DNA of 64,000 nucleotides from Carallia brachiata (Eukaryota; Streptophyta; Magnoliopsida; Malpighiales; Rhizophoraceae). The notes under the pieces are model-generated. The model searched no databases. It was not told the origin of the DNA and worked only from the letters and a program-made list of their open reading frames with translations. Shown one piece after another: positions 14,367 through 26,816 of this stretch (within the stretch, counting starts at the first letter, position 1; each line of letters begins with the position of its first letter). Where the stretch lies: NCBI GenBank assembly GCA_021464245.1, contig JADCRB010000118.1, positions 3,784,056 to 3,848,055 of the forward strand, written 5' to 3'. A program made the translations under genes and the position numbers.

Positions 14367-16324
14367 GGCGTTGACTTTTGAGGGTTGATGGAGAATGAAA
14401 TGAAACTACAAAGAATTTTGTTGCGTTTACTTTTTCTCGTTCATTTTCTTAATAAGTGAATGTGCCGAAATGGACTCTTATTGGAAAAAGTCTTGACGGA
14501 ATTATTACAAATGGACTGCATCGTTCTTTTATGTAAGAAATTTACAATTTGATCATCATATATAAAATTGGAAAAAAATTTTATTTATTGCACAAAATTT
14601 TTTGATATAACTAAACTAATTTATATGTTGTATAATATATTTTAAATATATATTACAATCAAAAGAGAAAGACAATAAAGAAAAGAAAATTTTAAGAGTG
14701 AGAATTAAATTCTAAATTTTTTTCTGACATAATACTAATAAATTAATTATTTCAACAGTCAATTTTATTTTACATTTATTTAGGTTGAAGAAATTGCATC
14801 TATTGTTGTCTCTACCTTTTTTTTCTTCTGTTTTTTCCCTTGTTTGTTCTCTTCTGTGTGCCGTTTGAGCGCGGGCGTGTGTGAAGCGTTGACTAAACTT
14901 GTCGGTTTAAACTAAGCTGATGGTTTTAGGATTCAGATTAGTGGGGTCAACATGACATCCATTAGACAACATGGCCTCGACTTTCACACGAATGCTTAAT
15001 GAGGTATGACGTGTGTGCGGAATATAAATGGTTAGATAATAAAAGTACATAAAATTTTAAAAAAATTAATACATTATTAAATATTATTAATAAATTTTAT
15101 ATTTCTCACGTGACTTCTTCTCACTTGTTTAAGTAGTCGAGCTTTTTAGATTATCATTAACAGTTCTAATTATTGATACTAATACTAGAGTTGAAGTTTT
15201 AGTTGGAACAAAATTATAAAAAAAAAAAAATTTTGAGTAGGTAATGCGTTGGAAGTCTGATTTCTAAATTTTCATTTGTGTGTGACGCAAGTCTTTCAAA
15301 TGTTGAATAATTCAAGGTTTAAAAGGTATAGCTATTCAACTTTTCTCATCTTATTTTAATCTCATACCCTTAGGAAAAGTGTTGGCGGAAATTTTAATAT
15401 TGTTGGTGCACGATGGATTTCCTTTTTTTTTTTTTTTAAAACATAGCACTTAAATTGTTGTTAAGTTTTCGAAATTTTGCTTTTAAAATCGCCATTATAT
15501 TATCTAGCATTGAATGGCATACATTGCCTTGGATTGGCAACCATCTAGTATCATGTGTTTTTGGTCATTAGCTAAATCTGCTATACTGATATGATGAGGA
15601 GCTTTTTTTTTTTTTTTTTACAGCGAAGGAAGCAAGGTTTTAATACACTTTAACGTTGAAACATTGAATGTAAAAATAGAAACTTAGAATACGATATTAT
15701 CATTAAAATTTTTCAAGTAGAGTTACAGCGATAAGTGTTGTGTTAATAACTCAAAATTTATCTGAGTTAGAGTTTAGTATATAGTATATAGTATATATTC
15801 TATCTTTTTTCCAATAGTTTGAACTTTTAATAAATTATTTTTATAGTATCAGAATTTTGTAATCAAATAATTTTATATTCGAATCTCAGTATACTCACAA
15901 TTAATTTTGACTGGGGAACCTATTTTTCATTCACACTTTAAACCCAATGGACTATTTAGAATTTGCTTGTAGATAATCAAATTCACGATTTTTGATAGTA
16001 TTTGTTTTTTTACAGAGAGAACAAATTTAAATATAAGCAATAGCATAATATCACTCAAAAGAATAAAATGCACTCTATTTTGATCCCAGTAGTGTAACTG
16101 ATGATATTAGAAAATTACCAGAATCATCATTTATTTTTGCAAATTTTTCATTAAATTAAGAACTGTGTTATTAATGATAATTAGTAACAACATTGACAAT
16201 TGGAATGCAAGCAGAATAATGACACGTAAATTTTACTCTGAATTTTTAATAATAAGTAGACCGTTCTTAATCTTGGGATAAATAGACCCTTATCTCCAGA
16301 TTTTTTACTAAATCAACAATAGAA

Positions 16325-16620
16325 AGGATGGTTGATTATGACCAGTCAACGGAGAAATGGGGTCGCGTGTCCGTGCCTTGTAAAGCGCGTAGAGATCTCG
16401 CGCGTTGCAATTTGACAGATGAAAATGAAAGAGATAAATTCCGGCGAGCATCGAAAAGTCAGCTTGTTAAACGCGGTTGGGAACAGTGCCCTAATCACCG
16501 TCCGATCAGGCGAAAACAAATTAGTCAACGCGGCACCTGGCCAGCTAGTTTATAGCCCGACTCCGTCTTTTTGTCAACGTTTTCCCCGAGTAAAGCGTTT
16601 AATTAGGCAGACGCAAAAAA
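16325..16620. other. CpG- and CGCG-rich island with W-box cores, no gene recognised
   Basis: This patch stands out from the surrounding AT-rich DNA. It has five CGCG sites (for example GTCGCGTG, AGCGCGTA, CTCGCGCGTT, AACGCGGT) and several GTCAA/TTGAC cores (at about 16344, 16411, 16525, 16573 and 16640). The two open frames across it encode nothing recognisable. It could be a promoter remnant or part of a decayed element. Confidence 0.3.
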
Positions 16621-16654
16621 AAAAAAAAAAAACGTGTGAGTCAATATATTACAT

Positions 16655-16790
16655 GTGATTTTTAAATTTATGTAACAAATTTTTTAATTTTTATAATAAA
16701 AATAATTAAAAAATATTTTTAAAATTTATTACAATAATTAAATATTTTATTATAAAATATAATATTTAATTACAATGTATCAATTTGTGC
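16655..16790. repeat. Dispersed AT-rich repeat F, copy 1
   Basis: The reverse complement of this stretch matches 18468-18600, sharing a long phrase around ATAACAAATTTTAAAAATAT and TTATTATAAAAATTAAAAA. It is probably one end or fragment of a MITE family. Confidence 0.45.
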
Positions 16791-18467
16791 ATCTATTTTT
16801 TATACGGCTACGTGATTTTTCCGCCGAGTAAAACGTCTCTACAAGCTAAAATTCAGTTTCGCACACTATCGCTATCAAAAATTTGTTTTCGTTGTCTTTC
16901 GAAAACAAGTTAAATTTTTGGGGGACCTAACCATGTCAACGCAGTAAATACTTAATAATTTAAATTATTAAATTATAAAAAATATATTAAATTTAAAAAA
17001 TATAAAAAAATAAATTATTAAATATAATTAAATTAATTATACGTTTTTATACATTTTAGTAAAGATACTTAGGGCACTTTATTATGACTTTGGAATCGAA
17101 ATATAAAATGAGAAAGATAATATACACAAGTTTCACGCATAATTAATTAATTTGATGATATAAAACAATTTTTTTTCTTAAATTTAATACTTTTTTATTA
17201 TTTAATGGTTTAAATTACTACATATTTACTATATTTTCATAATTATATATTTAAAAAATTTTAACAAAATATCTTAATTATATTAAAAACAGAGGACAAA
17301 ATTCTTCGAGTAGATCTGTTCATATTTCTGGCTCTAGAAGTCCGTCGAATATGATTCGTTCATATCAGAGGCAGATTCTGATCATCCTTTTTCATTTAGC
17401 ACGGCATGGTTTGTCTTCAACTCATTCGATAATTGAATTGAATCCATAATTGTTTATATTTTTTTTTGAACAGTAAAAAATTACCTCACAGGTATAATAG
17501 TCATTGAATCTTTAGACCGAAACTAGGGATCATTCATTGGAGTTCTCGTTCAATCTTTTCATAAAGAAGACCTACCATTAGAGCACTACTAGGTTTCAAA
17601 CGGATATCTCCCAAACCTAATCAAAGTGTTAACGAGTCTGAAATTCATACTTTACGTTTACACAAATTCCCAAATTATTAAGGAGAAAGCGTGTGCAGCG
17701 ACTCAAACGTAAGTCAATATTAGTAGAAACACACTAGATCACTATTAGACTGTTATTTTCGGTAATTAATTGATTATATTTTATCTATATATTAAGTAAA
17801 GTATGATATATTTATATTTAAATGAAGGCAAGAGGACTAATCAAATTTGACTGATTGTACCTAAATAAAAAGTTTTGATTTGAACTAAGTTCACTCGGAG
17901 ACTTGGACGCATTCAACTCCTTCTTTTTTTTTTTTTTTTTTTGTGCAAAATAATGCTATGATAAAAAACAGTATATAAATTGAAATCTAGGTGTACATGA
18001 AAGAATTTGATGGTCAACAATAAAAAACCCAAAACGTTGCTGAAATTTTAAACACGCTAAATGGGTGTATGTTAATGTAAATGCGCCAAATCTTGACATC
18101 TGAAGTACTTCTCTGTTTTCCATATTTGTTAATTTACGTTTATTCTCGTTCAGTTATGAGATTGACTTCGTTACTTTAATTAAATTCTAAGAATATGTTT
18201 CTTGTAGCGATCCTTATTTATTTTATGCGATGAAGCGGTACAAATCATGTAATTAAGCGTTACCCTTACTAAATTATTTTTTTATCAAAATAAATCACAT
18301 TGATTAATGTGAATTAGCTAATAATATGTTAAAATAGTGATAAAGTTCTTAGAAAGATTATAAAGTGGTTCAGAATTCTTTTTTAACTTACAGAAAAATT
18401 ACGTAAATGCATAAAAAAAAAGAGACACCCAAGTTGATGCGTTATAATCGAACATTACCTTTATATA

Positions 18468-18600
18468 ATAAGATACTTAATTATTATAACAAATTTTAAA
18501 AATATTTTTAATTATTTTTTATTATAAAAATTAAAAATTTATTACACAAATATAGTAATTAATTATAAGGCGTAAACTTATATATTTATTTTTTACGTGT
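18468..18600. repeat. Dispersed AT-rich repeat F, copy 2
   Basis: Matches 16655-16790 in inverted orientation. See that entry for shared phrases. Confidence 0.45.
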
Positions 18601-18773
18601 CTATCTAATAGAATTCAGTTATTAATTAAATCATTGCATTAAAAGGGTATCCTTGTACATCATGACTCCAATTGTCGAGTTGGTAATTAAACGGAGTCCT
18701 GAACGGTGCAATCAGGTTAATTTATGTGAAAAGTGTGTTGGTGCAATGCGTGCAAGTTTCGTCTTACGAGTTA

Positions 18774-18958
18774 GGACTGTTCATAAATCGTTTAACTTAT
18801 GAAAATTTATTTAATTTGTATCGTCTCTATTCACATCTGTCAAGATTACTAAAAAAAAAATTAATTACGATTTTTATTTTTCTAAAACTGCTAAAGACAA
18901 ATTGGTTGCGATTTTAAAATTTTAAAAACTGTAGTTAACCGACTCAATCCATCCTTAT
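18774..18958. mobile_element. Decayed TIR element with GGTTAAC-type ends
   Basis: The left end AGGACTGTTCATAAATCGTT resembles the reversed right end AGGATGGATTGAGTCGGTT, and both continue into TAAC. Ends like this are common in small hAT-type plant elements. Pairing is imperfect and no target duplication was found. Confidence 0.35.
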
Positions 18959-19070
18959 TAATATATAGATTATACATATAAAATATAATCTAACTTGATC
19001 ATCTTTTTACTATATTAGAGATTTATTTATTTTCCTTATATATGTTGTCTCACCTTTACTGTTTTTACTT

Positions 19071-19216
19071 TGCAAGAATAAATTTTAAATTTTGTGTGCA
19101 ATTGAGTATTTAAAAATATTGTTATTTTGATCTAACGAACTTTTTGCAAGAATAAATTTTAAATTTTGTGTGCAACTGAGTATTTAAAGATATTGTTATT
19201 TTGATCTAACGAACTT
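19071..19216. repeat. 74-base tandem duplication
   Basis: Two adjacent copies starting TGCAAGAATAAATTTTAAAT at 19071 and 19145 differ at only a few positions (ATTGAG versus CTGAG context, AAAAATATT versus AAAGATATT). The high identity suggests a recent event. Confidence 0.9.
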
Positions 19217-20111
19217 GTAACTATTATATTACTGGCATGAATTGACTATATTTTTAACTATATTTTCTTATTCTTTATATCGGGTTTATAGTGATGTCCA
19301 ATTTTTTCCTACTAAGTAGCTAATTTTGACGAGAAGATTTAAAAAAAGAGAGTAAAGAAGTCATATAATCTTATATTTCAGTTGTACTAACAATAATGAA
19401 ATATTTCAATGGTAAAGAAAAATTAAGAAAATATTAGTTGTTTATTTATTTTTATGTATAAACTATCTCTTATTACTGTAATTTTAAAATTTAAATGAAT
19501 GTCTAATTAATTTTTCTAATTTTTTGATTAAATACTTAATTGATGTATTAAATAAATGCTTAAAAAAAATCAAAAGTCAAGTTGCACAATCAATAAAACC
19601 GCCTAAACTGTCTAAACCACTCAAATCAATCTGTCATTTAGTAGATTGATTTACACGGTTTGAAAGGTTGACGGATTAATTACGGTTTAATATTTTTAAA
19701 CCACCATTATGATGATTTGATTGCAATTTTTATCTTTAAACTGACTAATCTAACCTGCGAACACCGCTATTAAGAACTTAGGCGCATGACCTAGTTAACC
19801 TATTCGGGTCAATCGTGTACTGTAAAAAGTTTTTTCCAGTACATTATAATTAAAACTTAATTTTATGTTGCATAAATTTAAGAGAGCAGAGGTATAAACC
19901 TTTTTCTTTATTCTCGAAGATGGGTGCAATAGCTTTTTCCAGGGAAGTGACCTTTCAGGTTCCACAAGTCGCTTTGAGGCTTCTGTTTGACTTTGACTGA
20001 ATAAGGGTAATCCATTATAAGTTTTGATTGGTTTTGTTGTCCTGCTTCTTTTAATTTTCTTGTTTCAGATGTATCAAAAAAGAAATGGAGAGAATAATTA
20101 AAATGAGGATT

Positions 20112-20362
20112 TGAGAGTGTATTTAGATTGATAGAAAATGAATAAAATAAAAAATGAATAAAAAATAGTATAGTAATAATGATATTATGATTAATAAAAA
20201 GTAATGATTAGAAAGTTGTAAAAAAAATAAATAGTAATTTATGAGAAAAAAAAGTAAAAATTAATTGTTTGAATTGATAAAAAATAAATAAAAAATGGAA
20301 TAAAAAATACTTTCTTTTTAGTTTCTTTTATGTTTCTTTTCCTTTGCATCCAAACAGGGGTT
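20112..20362. mobile_element. MITE-like element with GTGTTTGGAT-type ends
   Basis: The left end GTGTATTTAGATTGATAGAAAA pairs with the reversed right end CTGTTTGGATGCAAAGGAAAAG. The interior is AT-rich with repeated AATAAAAAAT and no coding capacity. This end type is widespread in plant genomes. Confidence 0.5.
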
Positions 20363-23300
20363 GAGGTTTAAATTAAAAACCAATAAGATGTCATTTTCAA
20401 TTTGATCCATTGTATGGCATTTCTGAAATTCTGTTATAAGCATTATCTCGGACTTTCCCACTGGTGGCAATGGTACAGATGACATAGAGGTAGTGAATAA
20501 ATTTTAGGTATATGGACATATACAACACTATTTAAATGGTCAACAAAGCAAAAGGTTCATCCAATATTCTATGTCACTGTGTATTAAGAATGATTATCAA
20601 ACATTCAGTTCACATAAAAAATTAACTTTATAGACGTCAAAGTCTATAAATATTAATATTTTAGATTAGGTTAAATCTTTACATTTAATCAATATGAGAT
20701 TTTACATTATTTAACATGCTTCAATGCATGTTAAGTTTTACTTTCACTTGATATAAGCCTTATTAGCTAAGAAGCCAAAAAAAACATACGTGATATGATT
20801 TAGTTAAAATTTCGAATGTTAAGAACAAAATATGGAGTCTGAATGCAAACTAACTTTTGATCCAGTGTCAAAGAATTTGAAAACTTAAACTTAATTATAA
20901 AAACTCATGTATACTTGAAAACTTAAACTTATAATTGATGAAATCCATAACTATTACAAGGCAAATCACAATTTTAATTTAATTATTATGAAATCTATTT
21001 TCTTTAACATTATGAATATACGTTATTAGGATTGAAAGTCTAAAGAACCTCATCATTTCAATTTTAATTTTATTATTATGAAATTTTATATGTATGCCAT
21101 TTGAGAATTCAAAGTCCTCATCATTTCAATATTGCTAATGGAGAAAACCTTCCTAATCCACGCCATCTCTATATTGTCCATTTGCTTGACCCAGCCATCT
21201 TTCTTTATTCTTCTCCTGTCTTCTTTATATGACAGCTGTTTTCAACATCATTACACGAAAGACATTAATTTATTTTAATTTGGTTTTACATTATGATTGT
21301 CCATGAGAATGTTGGAAGCTCAGCAAAGTATTTGGGTCTAACTTTCACGGGATCAAAACATGAATTCTCATTTAACAAACTTTCATCACCTGTTGCATTC
21401 CCACTATAATTGACATTTACTATCACATAAATACCACTTTTAATTCCTTGTAACTACAATCTTTTATGGCTTCCGCCTAATGTGATTAGAATATTTTCTA
21501 TCACCTTTTATATCCAATATCCAGAACTTTCTTTTGCAGTATCAACGAGAATACGATGGCCATGCTAGCTAAACTTAAAATCCTTGTTGCTAGCATTTCA
21601 CAGTGGGATTGTAAGTTTGTAACTAAAGCAGAATTTGAGCATTGATTTGGGGTGCATTCTTCAAGTGCTTATCTTTTGATGGTTGGACAGTTTTTTTTAC
21701 ATTAATTTCACTTATGATCACGCTGCCTTCGACAAAGTAATTTCTATTACCATCAATTATTGTAGTTTAATAGTGAAAATCGATCGTTCCATCTTGAGAT
21801 TATGGGTTGAAGTAATTGCTAAGATATTTGGAAGAGTTAAACTATGACGTGCACTAACTAACGACACTTACTAGTCTTTTGGTGCACTCTCTATAAACTT
21901 GTGTAGATGGTCACCACTTATTGAGCTAAACTTATACATTTTAATACTCTATAACTAGTATCACCCTTACCTTCTCATTTTATGAATTAATTTAAAAAAA
22001 AAAAAGAGGTAATTTTTATCACTAATTAATAAACCTCAAAAAGAAAGATAATTAAACTATACTCAATAAGTAATAAACGATGGGGTGGGTGGGCGACCAA
22101 GAGGTGCTCCAATTGGCCAAACCTGACCAAGAAAAGATTTCATAATCCCAGGCTCAACCTTCAAAGTTGTCTTACATGCATAAAGTAGATAAATAAGAAA
22201 TTTAACCAAAAAAATAGTAAATTAAGACAAGGCAATAAAGGCCAAGAAATGTCTACCAAGTATTATTATTCAATTGACTTTCTAGGAAAGAAATTAAAGA
22301 TCATGGCTTAATTCATTGATCCAACATTCTGGAACTATAAATTATCTTGGTACTCGGATCCCTAAATCTTCGGTTTGATTTGATATGCTTACACGTTTGA
22401 TTTGATATCCACATGCGTTTAACTTACCTCCCTTTCCATCCATTGTGGTTGATGGAATGATAAAAAACTCCTAATAAGTTATGTCCTTGGTTTTTCTCAT
22501 GTGGGAAGCAAAAGTATATCCTCATTCTATTTTATAAATTTGTTTAATTCATTCATGACATTAGATAAAATTATATAAACCCATAACCTACCAAAGCCTT
22601 TGAGGACATGCATTAAATCCTTATACCTCCATCTTATTAAGGACCAAAAAAAAAAAAACTATAAATCCCTTAACGTTCAAATGTGCCATGCTTTTTAAAA
22701 AAAAAAAAGTCAAGTGTAATAAATAGAGCAATGAAACCATTTTCTTTCTTTTTTTTCTTTTAACATAAAATGGTGGCTGAGTGAGAAATTACCGTGAGAA
22801 TTTATTCGTAACTTTGGGTTATCTTCTTTCATGATAAGTGTCATTTTTAAAATTTAAATTTTTATCTATTCAACAGTAAAATTTATCTAAAATCAACCTA
22901 CGACTGCTGAACCAATATCCACTGTTACATTGTCGCTAAAATATGAGAGCAATGGCCCCTAAATGTTCAAAGTCCACCGACAAAGGACGAAAAAAGTCAT
23001 TAAGAAGAACAAATCTGTGCCCAAAATTACAAGCCAATAGAAATCTAATCCCATCTTTTGACCTTTAAAACCAAATTTCTGGTTGTTTAATATTTGTTCA
23101 AGCAAACAAATGCAAAAATTTCCTTTGTTTTACTGCATTCATTCTTAAACAGCAAAAAGAATGTTGATTTTTATGTCAATGTTGATTTCAGGTCAAGGTA
23201 ACTTAATCTATAAGTTTATGGGATCAAAATATTATTGTGTAAAAAAAAATGAAAAGAAAACCATGCAAGTCCACTGCATGCCAGCCATTGAGCTAACAAA

Positions 23301-24860
23301 ATCCAGAGAGTTTTTGACCCAAAAGGAATTCATGGCCACCATAGTCATTGTCATGAACTAGAAATCAGCAAACACTACCACCCCACCACCATGATAGCCC
23401 ACTAGCAGATATCAGCAGCCAACATTGCACTTGTTGTCCATTCCCAATGCCCATCCACCTCTTGCTTTGTCTCCATCTTATTTTTGATTTTGCATCCTTC
23501 TATTTCTCACCTTTTTTGTTTTCTTGTTTGTTATTGTAGATAAAATCCAAGTTTCATTTATATTTTGGCTACCTTTGCGGATATTAGCAAACTCAGAATT
23601 TTTTTTTATTAAATTAAATGATATAGCATAATGTAAACCAGTGAATTTTGATCTCATATTCCTCTCACTCAACTTATCATGTAGGTCTTGACATTGCTAA
23701 TTTCAATTATGAAACATGTCCCATCATTCAGTAATAAAGCCTTACTAAAATTTTTTGGTATTTTGCGGTATTCGTCATATTTTACCGTGCTGTAGGAGTA
23801 ATCAGTTAATTTTTTTGATTTTATTTTTGTCAATTATCAAACGCTGATTTTGCCATTGTTTGAACCCATCGCGTGTTCTTATTTGGCCTTCCTTTTTGTT
23901 TTTCGTTTAATTTATAAGATTCTTACTACTTCATTGTGTAAAATTCCAGTGGCCTGCAATCTAAATCATTGTACATATACTAAATTTTCATTCTTTGATC
24001 AATAAAATAAAAAATCAGTAGTGACAGCACCCCACAATTTTACTAAGAAAAATTGCTAAATTTTCTTAGAACGGGACCAAGGCAATTCTTTCTTCCATAC
24101 GTTTGATTGCATTGAAGTCCGGCTTGGCGTCTAATACATCAATTTTCAAAGTTGGTAAATTGTATCATTATTATTTGTTTTGGTTCTCAGCTAATCCATG
24201 CAAATTTCACTCAAAAACCGCATTACAACAAATTAAAACCAGGACCAGAGGGGCACAGATCTGTAAGCCCGTAGACTTTTTTTTTGTTTAAAAGGCCCAA
24301 ACAGCTACTAATGGGGCTTGTTTGGACTTAGCTCTCCCGGATTCATCGGTAATGGACCTCCGCACCGAGCAAAAAGTACAACTCTATGTCCTTTGTCTGT
24401 TTTCCTCTCCTGTTTGGGCTCTTTGGGCTCTTCAGGAAGCTCTGAGACTTTAACCCAATGTTGCTTTAAAAACAAGTCCACAGGACAATCGATCGTTGTA
24501 GCATAGTGGGCAGAAGATTTTTAGAAATTTCAGATATCACAGGGATCTTTAGGACATGGAGTTTTGGAGATGGAGAGCGTCTGCGAGACTATTTTCACGG
24601 GTAACCTTTTCGTTTGGAGACTAAGAGCCTAAAACGGCATATCACCCATGAATTCTTGGGTCGTTTTTGTTTTTATTTATTCAAAGTCCATACCAGATTT
24701 ACACCTTGATACTTGGCAATCGTAGGTGGCATTCAGTGCTAGATCAGACTTCCAAAGATTAATGAAATCAGTTACTATGACGTGGTGGTGTGATATATTT
24801 AGAATTAATCGATAATTTGTGATATATTATAAAAAAAAATTTCAAGATAAATTTCAGAAG

Positions 24861-24883
24861 AATAATAATAATAATAATAATAA
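24861..24883. repeat. (AAT)n microsatellite
   Basis: Seven or more perfect AAT units, visible directly. Confidence 0.9.
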
Positions 24884-26425
24884 AACTTCATGACTCTTTT
24901 GGGATTAACCCTCATCGACGTCCGAACATTTTTCTCAAGCTTAGCCCCAAGGATTTACGGATGCCGCAATTTGTGGGGTATGTAGTGTTAGACGTACATT
25001 CGATGCAACAAAAAGCTTCCTCCAGAGAACTTAGAAAAATTAAAACTCAACCAAAAGTTTCTGATATGCATGTAACGAATAACTACGTTGTACATCTACA
25101 TTTATAAAGTATACGATAACTTATTTGGTTGGATTCATATTAATTATTCTTTTTAAATTCTTCACAAGAAGATGTACGAGGAAAATATAACTGGGCTTCG
25201 ATGTCTCCTGCGTTGGACTGGTACAGAAACCAAGAGTAATGACGTGGCACAAATCGATTGGCTATTTTAGAGCAGATTTTTTTCCTCATATCAATTAAAA
25301 ATTTTCTTCCGTACAGATAGGATTTGTTAAGCGAAGACATTGACCTTACGAGTACATTAGATAGGGCATTGGACTGGGTACATTAAGGATTTGGATTAAA
25401 ACTCCAATGAATGACTTCAGATTTGGATCTATAAGGACGATGACTAATATCTTTATAATGTTTTTTTCTTAAATATAGTTAAAAAATAAAATTTGATTAG
25501 TTAACTTTTGATGTGCCTCTGGCTCTTGAGTCTTGAGGTACGAATTGGACTTTCACTTGCGACCATGACTCAACCTTCTTCACCTTGTTTTTGGGGTTTG
25601 TTGATGACTCAACCTTCTAACTGGTGGACTTATATTGATAAGGGTCCTCCATTATAGGCCCCCAAGGCCACGTCATTTTGAGGCCCAAATTATCATTGAG
25701 CAGCACTTTTAATGATTCTTAAAAGCGGATTTATTCTTCTAATTATCTAACTCTCTGTGGCGTTCTGTTTTTTCTTTTTTTTTTTTAGGGGGGGTCAAAG
25801 AGGAAGGTCCCTGTTATATCAAACAGCTATCTAAAATAAAATTGAAAAAACTTATGTCTGGACTAATGAATGTGCACTGCATCTTTTTATAGTATATGAC
25901 ACACTTGAAAAACAGGATCACAAAATATATGAAAATCCCCATTTAATGAAATAGCAAAACTAGCTATTCAATCTGAAATTATGTTACTTTTACAGTAAAT
26001 ATGAGAGACCTTAATAACTGTCAATCCTTAATGGTGTTTTTTTTTCACAGGTAGGACCTATGTAAGGTACTAAAAGAATTTTTGTAAGCCTCAGTCAAAC
26101 TAATCCACCATGGGTTGTATAAATGTAGCCCAATATCAACTCTGTTAGAATATCTCAAGCCGAAGTCCATTTTGCATATTATTTTTTATATATTTTAGAT
26201 TTTGTGAATTCCACAAGTTGTTAAATACTGCTTATAATTTGACTTTTAAATATGTTGACTCGTTCATTGGCCAGACCCCACAGTAAAAACTTGTGCTTAT
26301 TACCTCCAATCCATGGCTAGAATGGGCCGGGCAGGCAGGTTCCAGGCCCACGACCATGTTTACTTGTGTGCAATTAGTGGCCACAGGTTGAATCATTGAG
26401 CTCTTGCCCAAATATCAGGGAGGGA

Positions 26426-26461
26426 AAGCTTCTTAACATGGGCCTGTTTGTTAAGAAGCTT
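26426..26461. repeat. Perfect 12-base inverted repeat
   Basis: AAGCTTCTTAAC (26426-26437) and GTTAAGAAGCTT (26450-26461) flank a 12-base spacer. Confidence 0.85.
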
Positions 26462-26513
26462 CTTTATATAGGCTTATTATATAGGGTTTATATTTTTAAA
26501 AAAATCATGATTA

Positions 26514-26816
26514 TTGTATAAATTAACAAATATAAAATTACTTAAAAAATTTACAATTTAAATTTTATAAAAAATTTTTAACAAATCTAACACGTCGTCG
26601 AGTTTAATAGTCATTTTTTGCATGTGATGTGAATTCTAATTATTACTTTTTTTTATATTATACATTAGTATATGATTCATATCATCGTAACAAGTCACTG
26701 CCTCTAACAGACGCAATCCATTAAACTATATGGAATGATTGATTTGTTAGAAAAAATTCTTACGAGTTTAAATTGTAAATTTTTAAAAGTGATGTTATAT
26801 TTATTAATTTACGTAA
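26514..26816. mobile_element. Short TIR element (about 300 bases)
   Basis: The left arm (about 26517-26587) contains AAATTAACAAATATAAAATT and ends AACAAATCT. The reversed right arm (about 26741-26812) contains AAATTAATAAATATAACATC and ends CTAACAAAT. About 70 bases pair on each side with mismatches. No coding capacity. Confidence 0.6.

Noticed and set aside
16328..16658. Two overlapping open frames across the CpG island
   Set aside because: Charged, low-similarity sequence with no domain, no splice pattern and no second exon. Better explained by local base composition.
17290..17680. Possible LTR-retrotransposon fragment
   Set aside because: Mixed composition only. No LTR pair, primer binding site or Gag/Pol peptide could be read.
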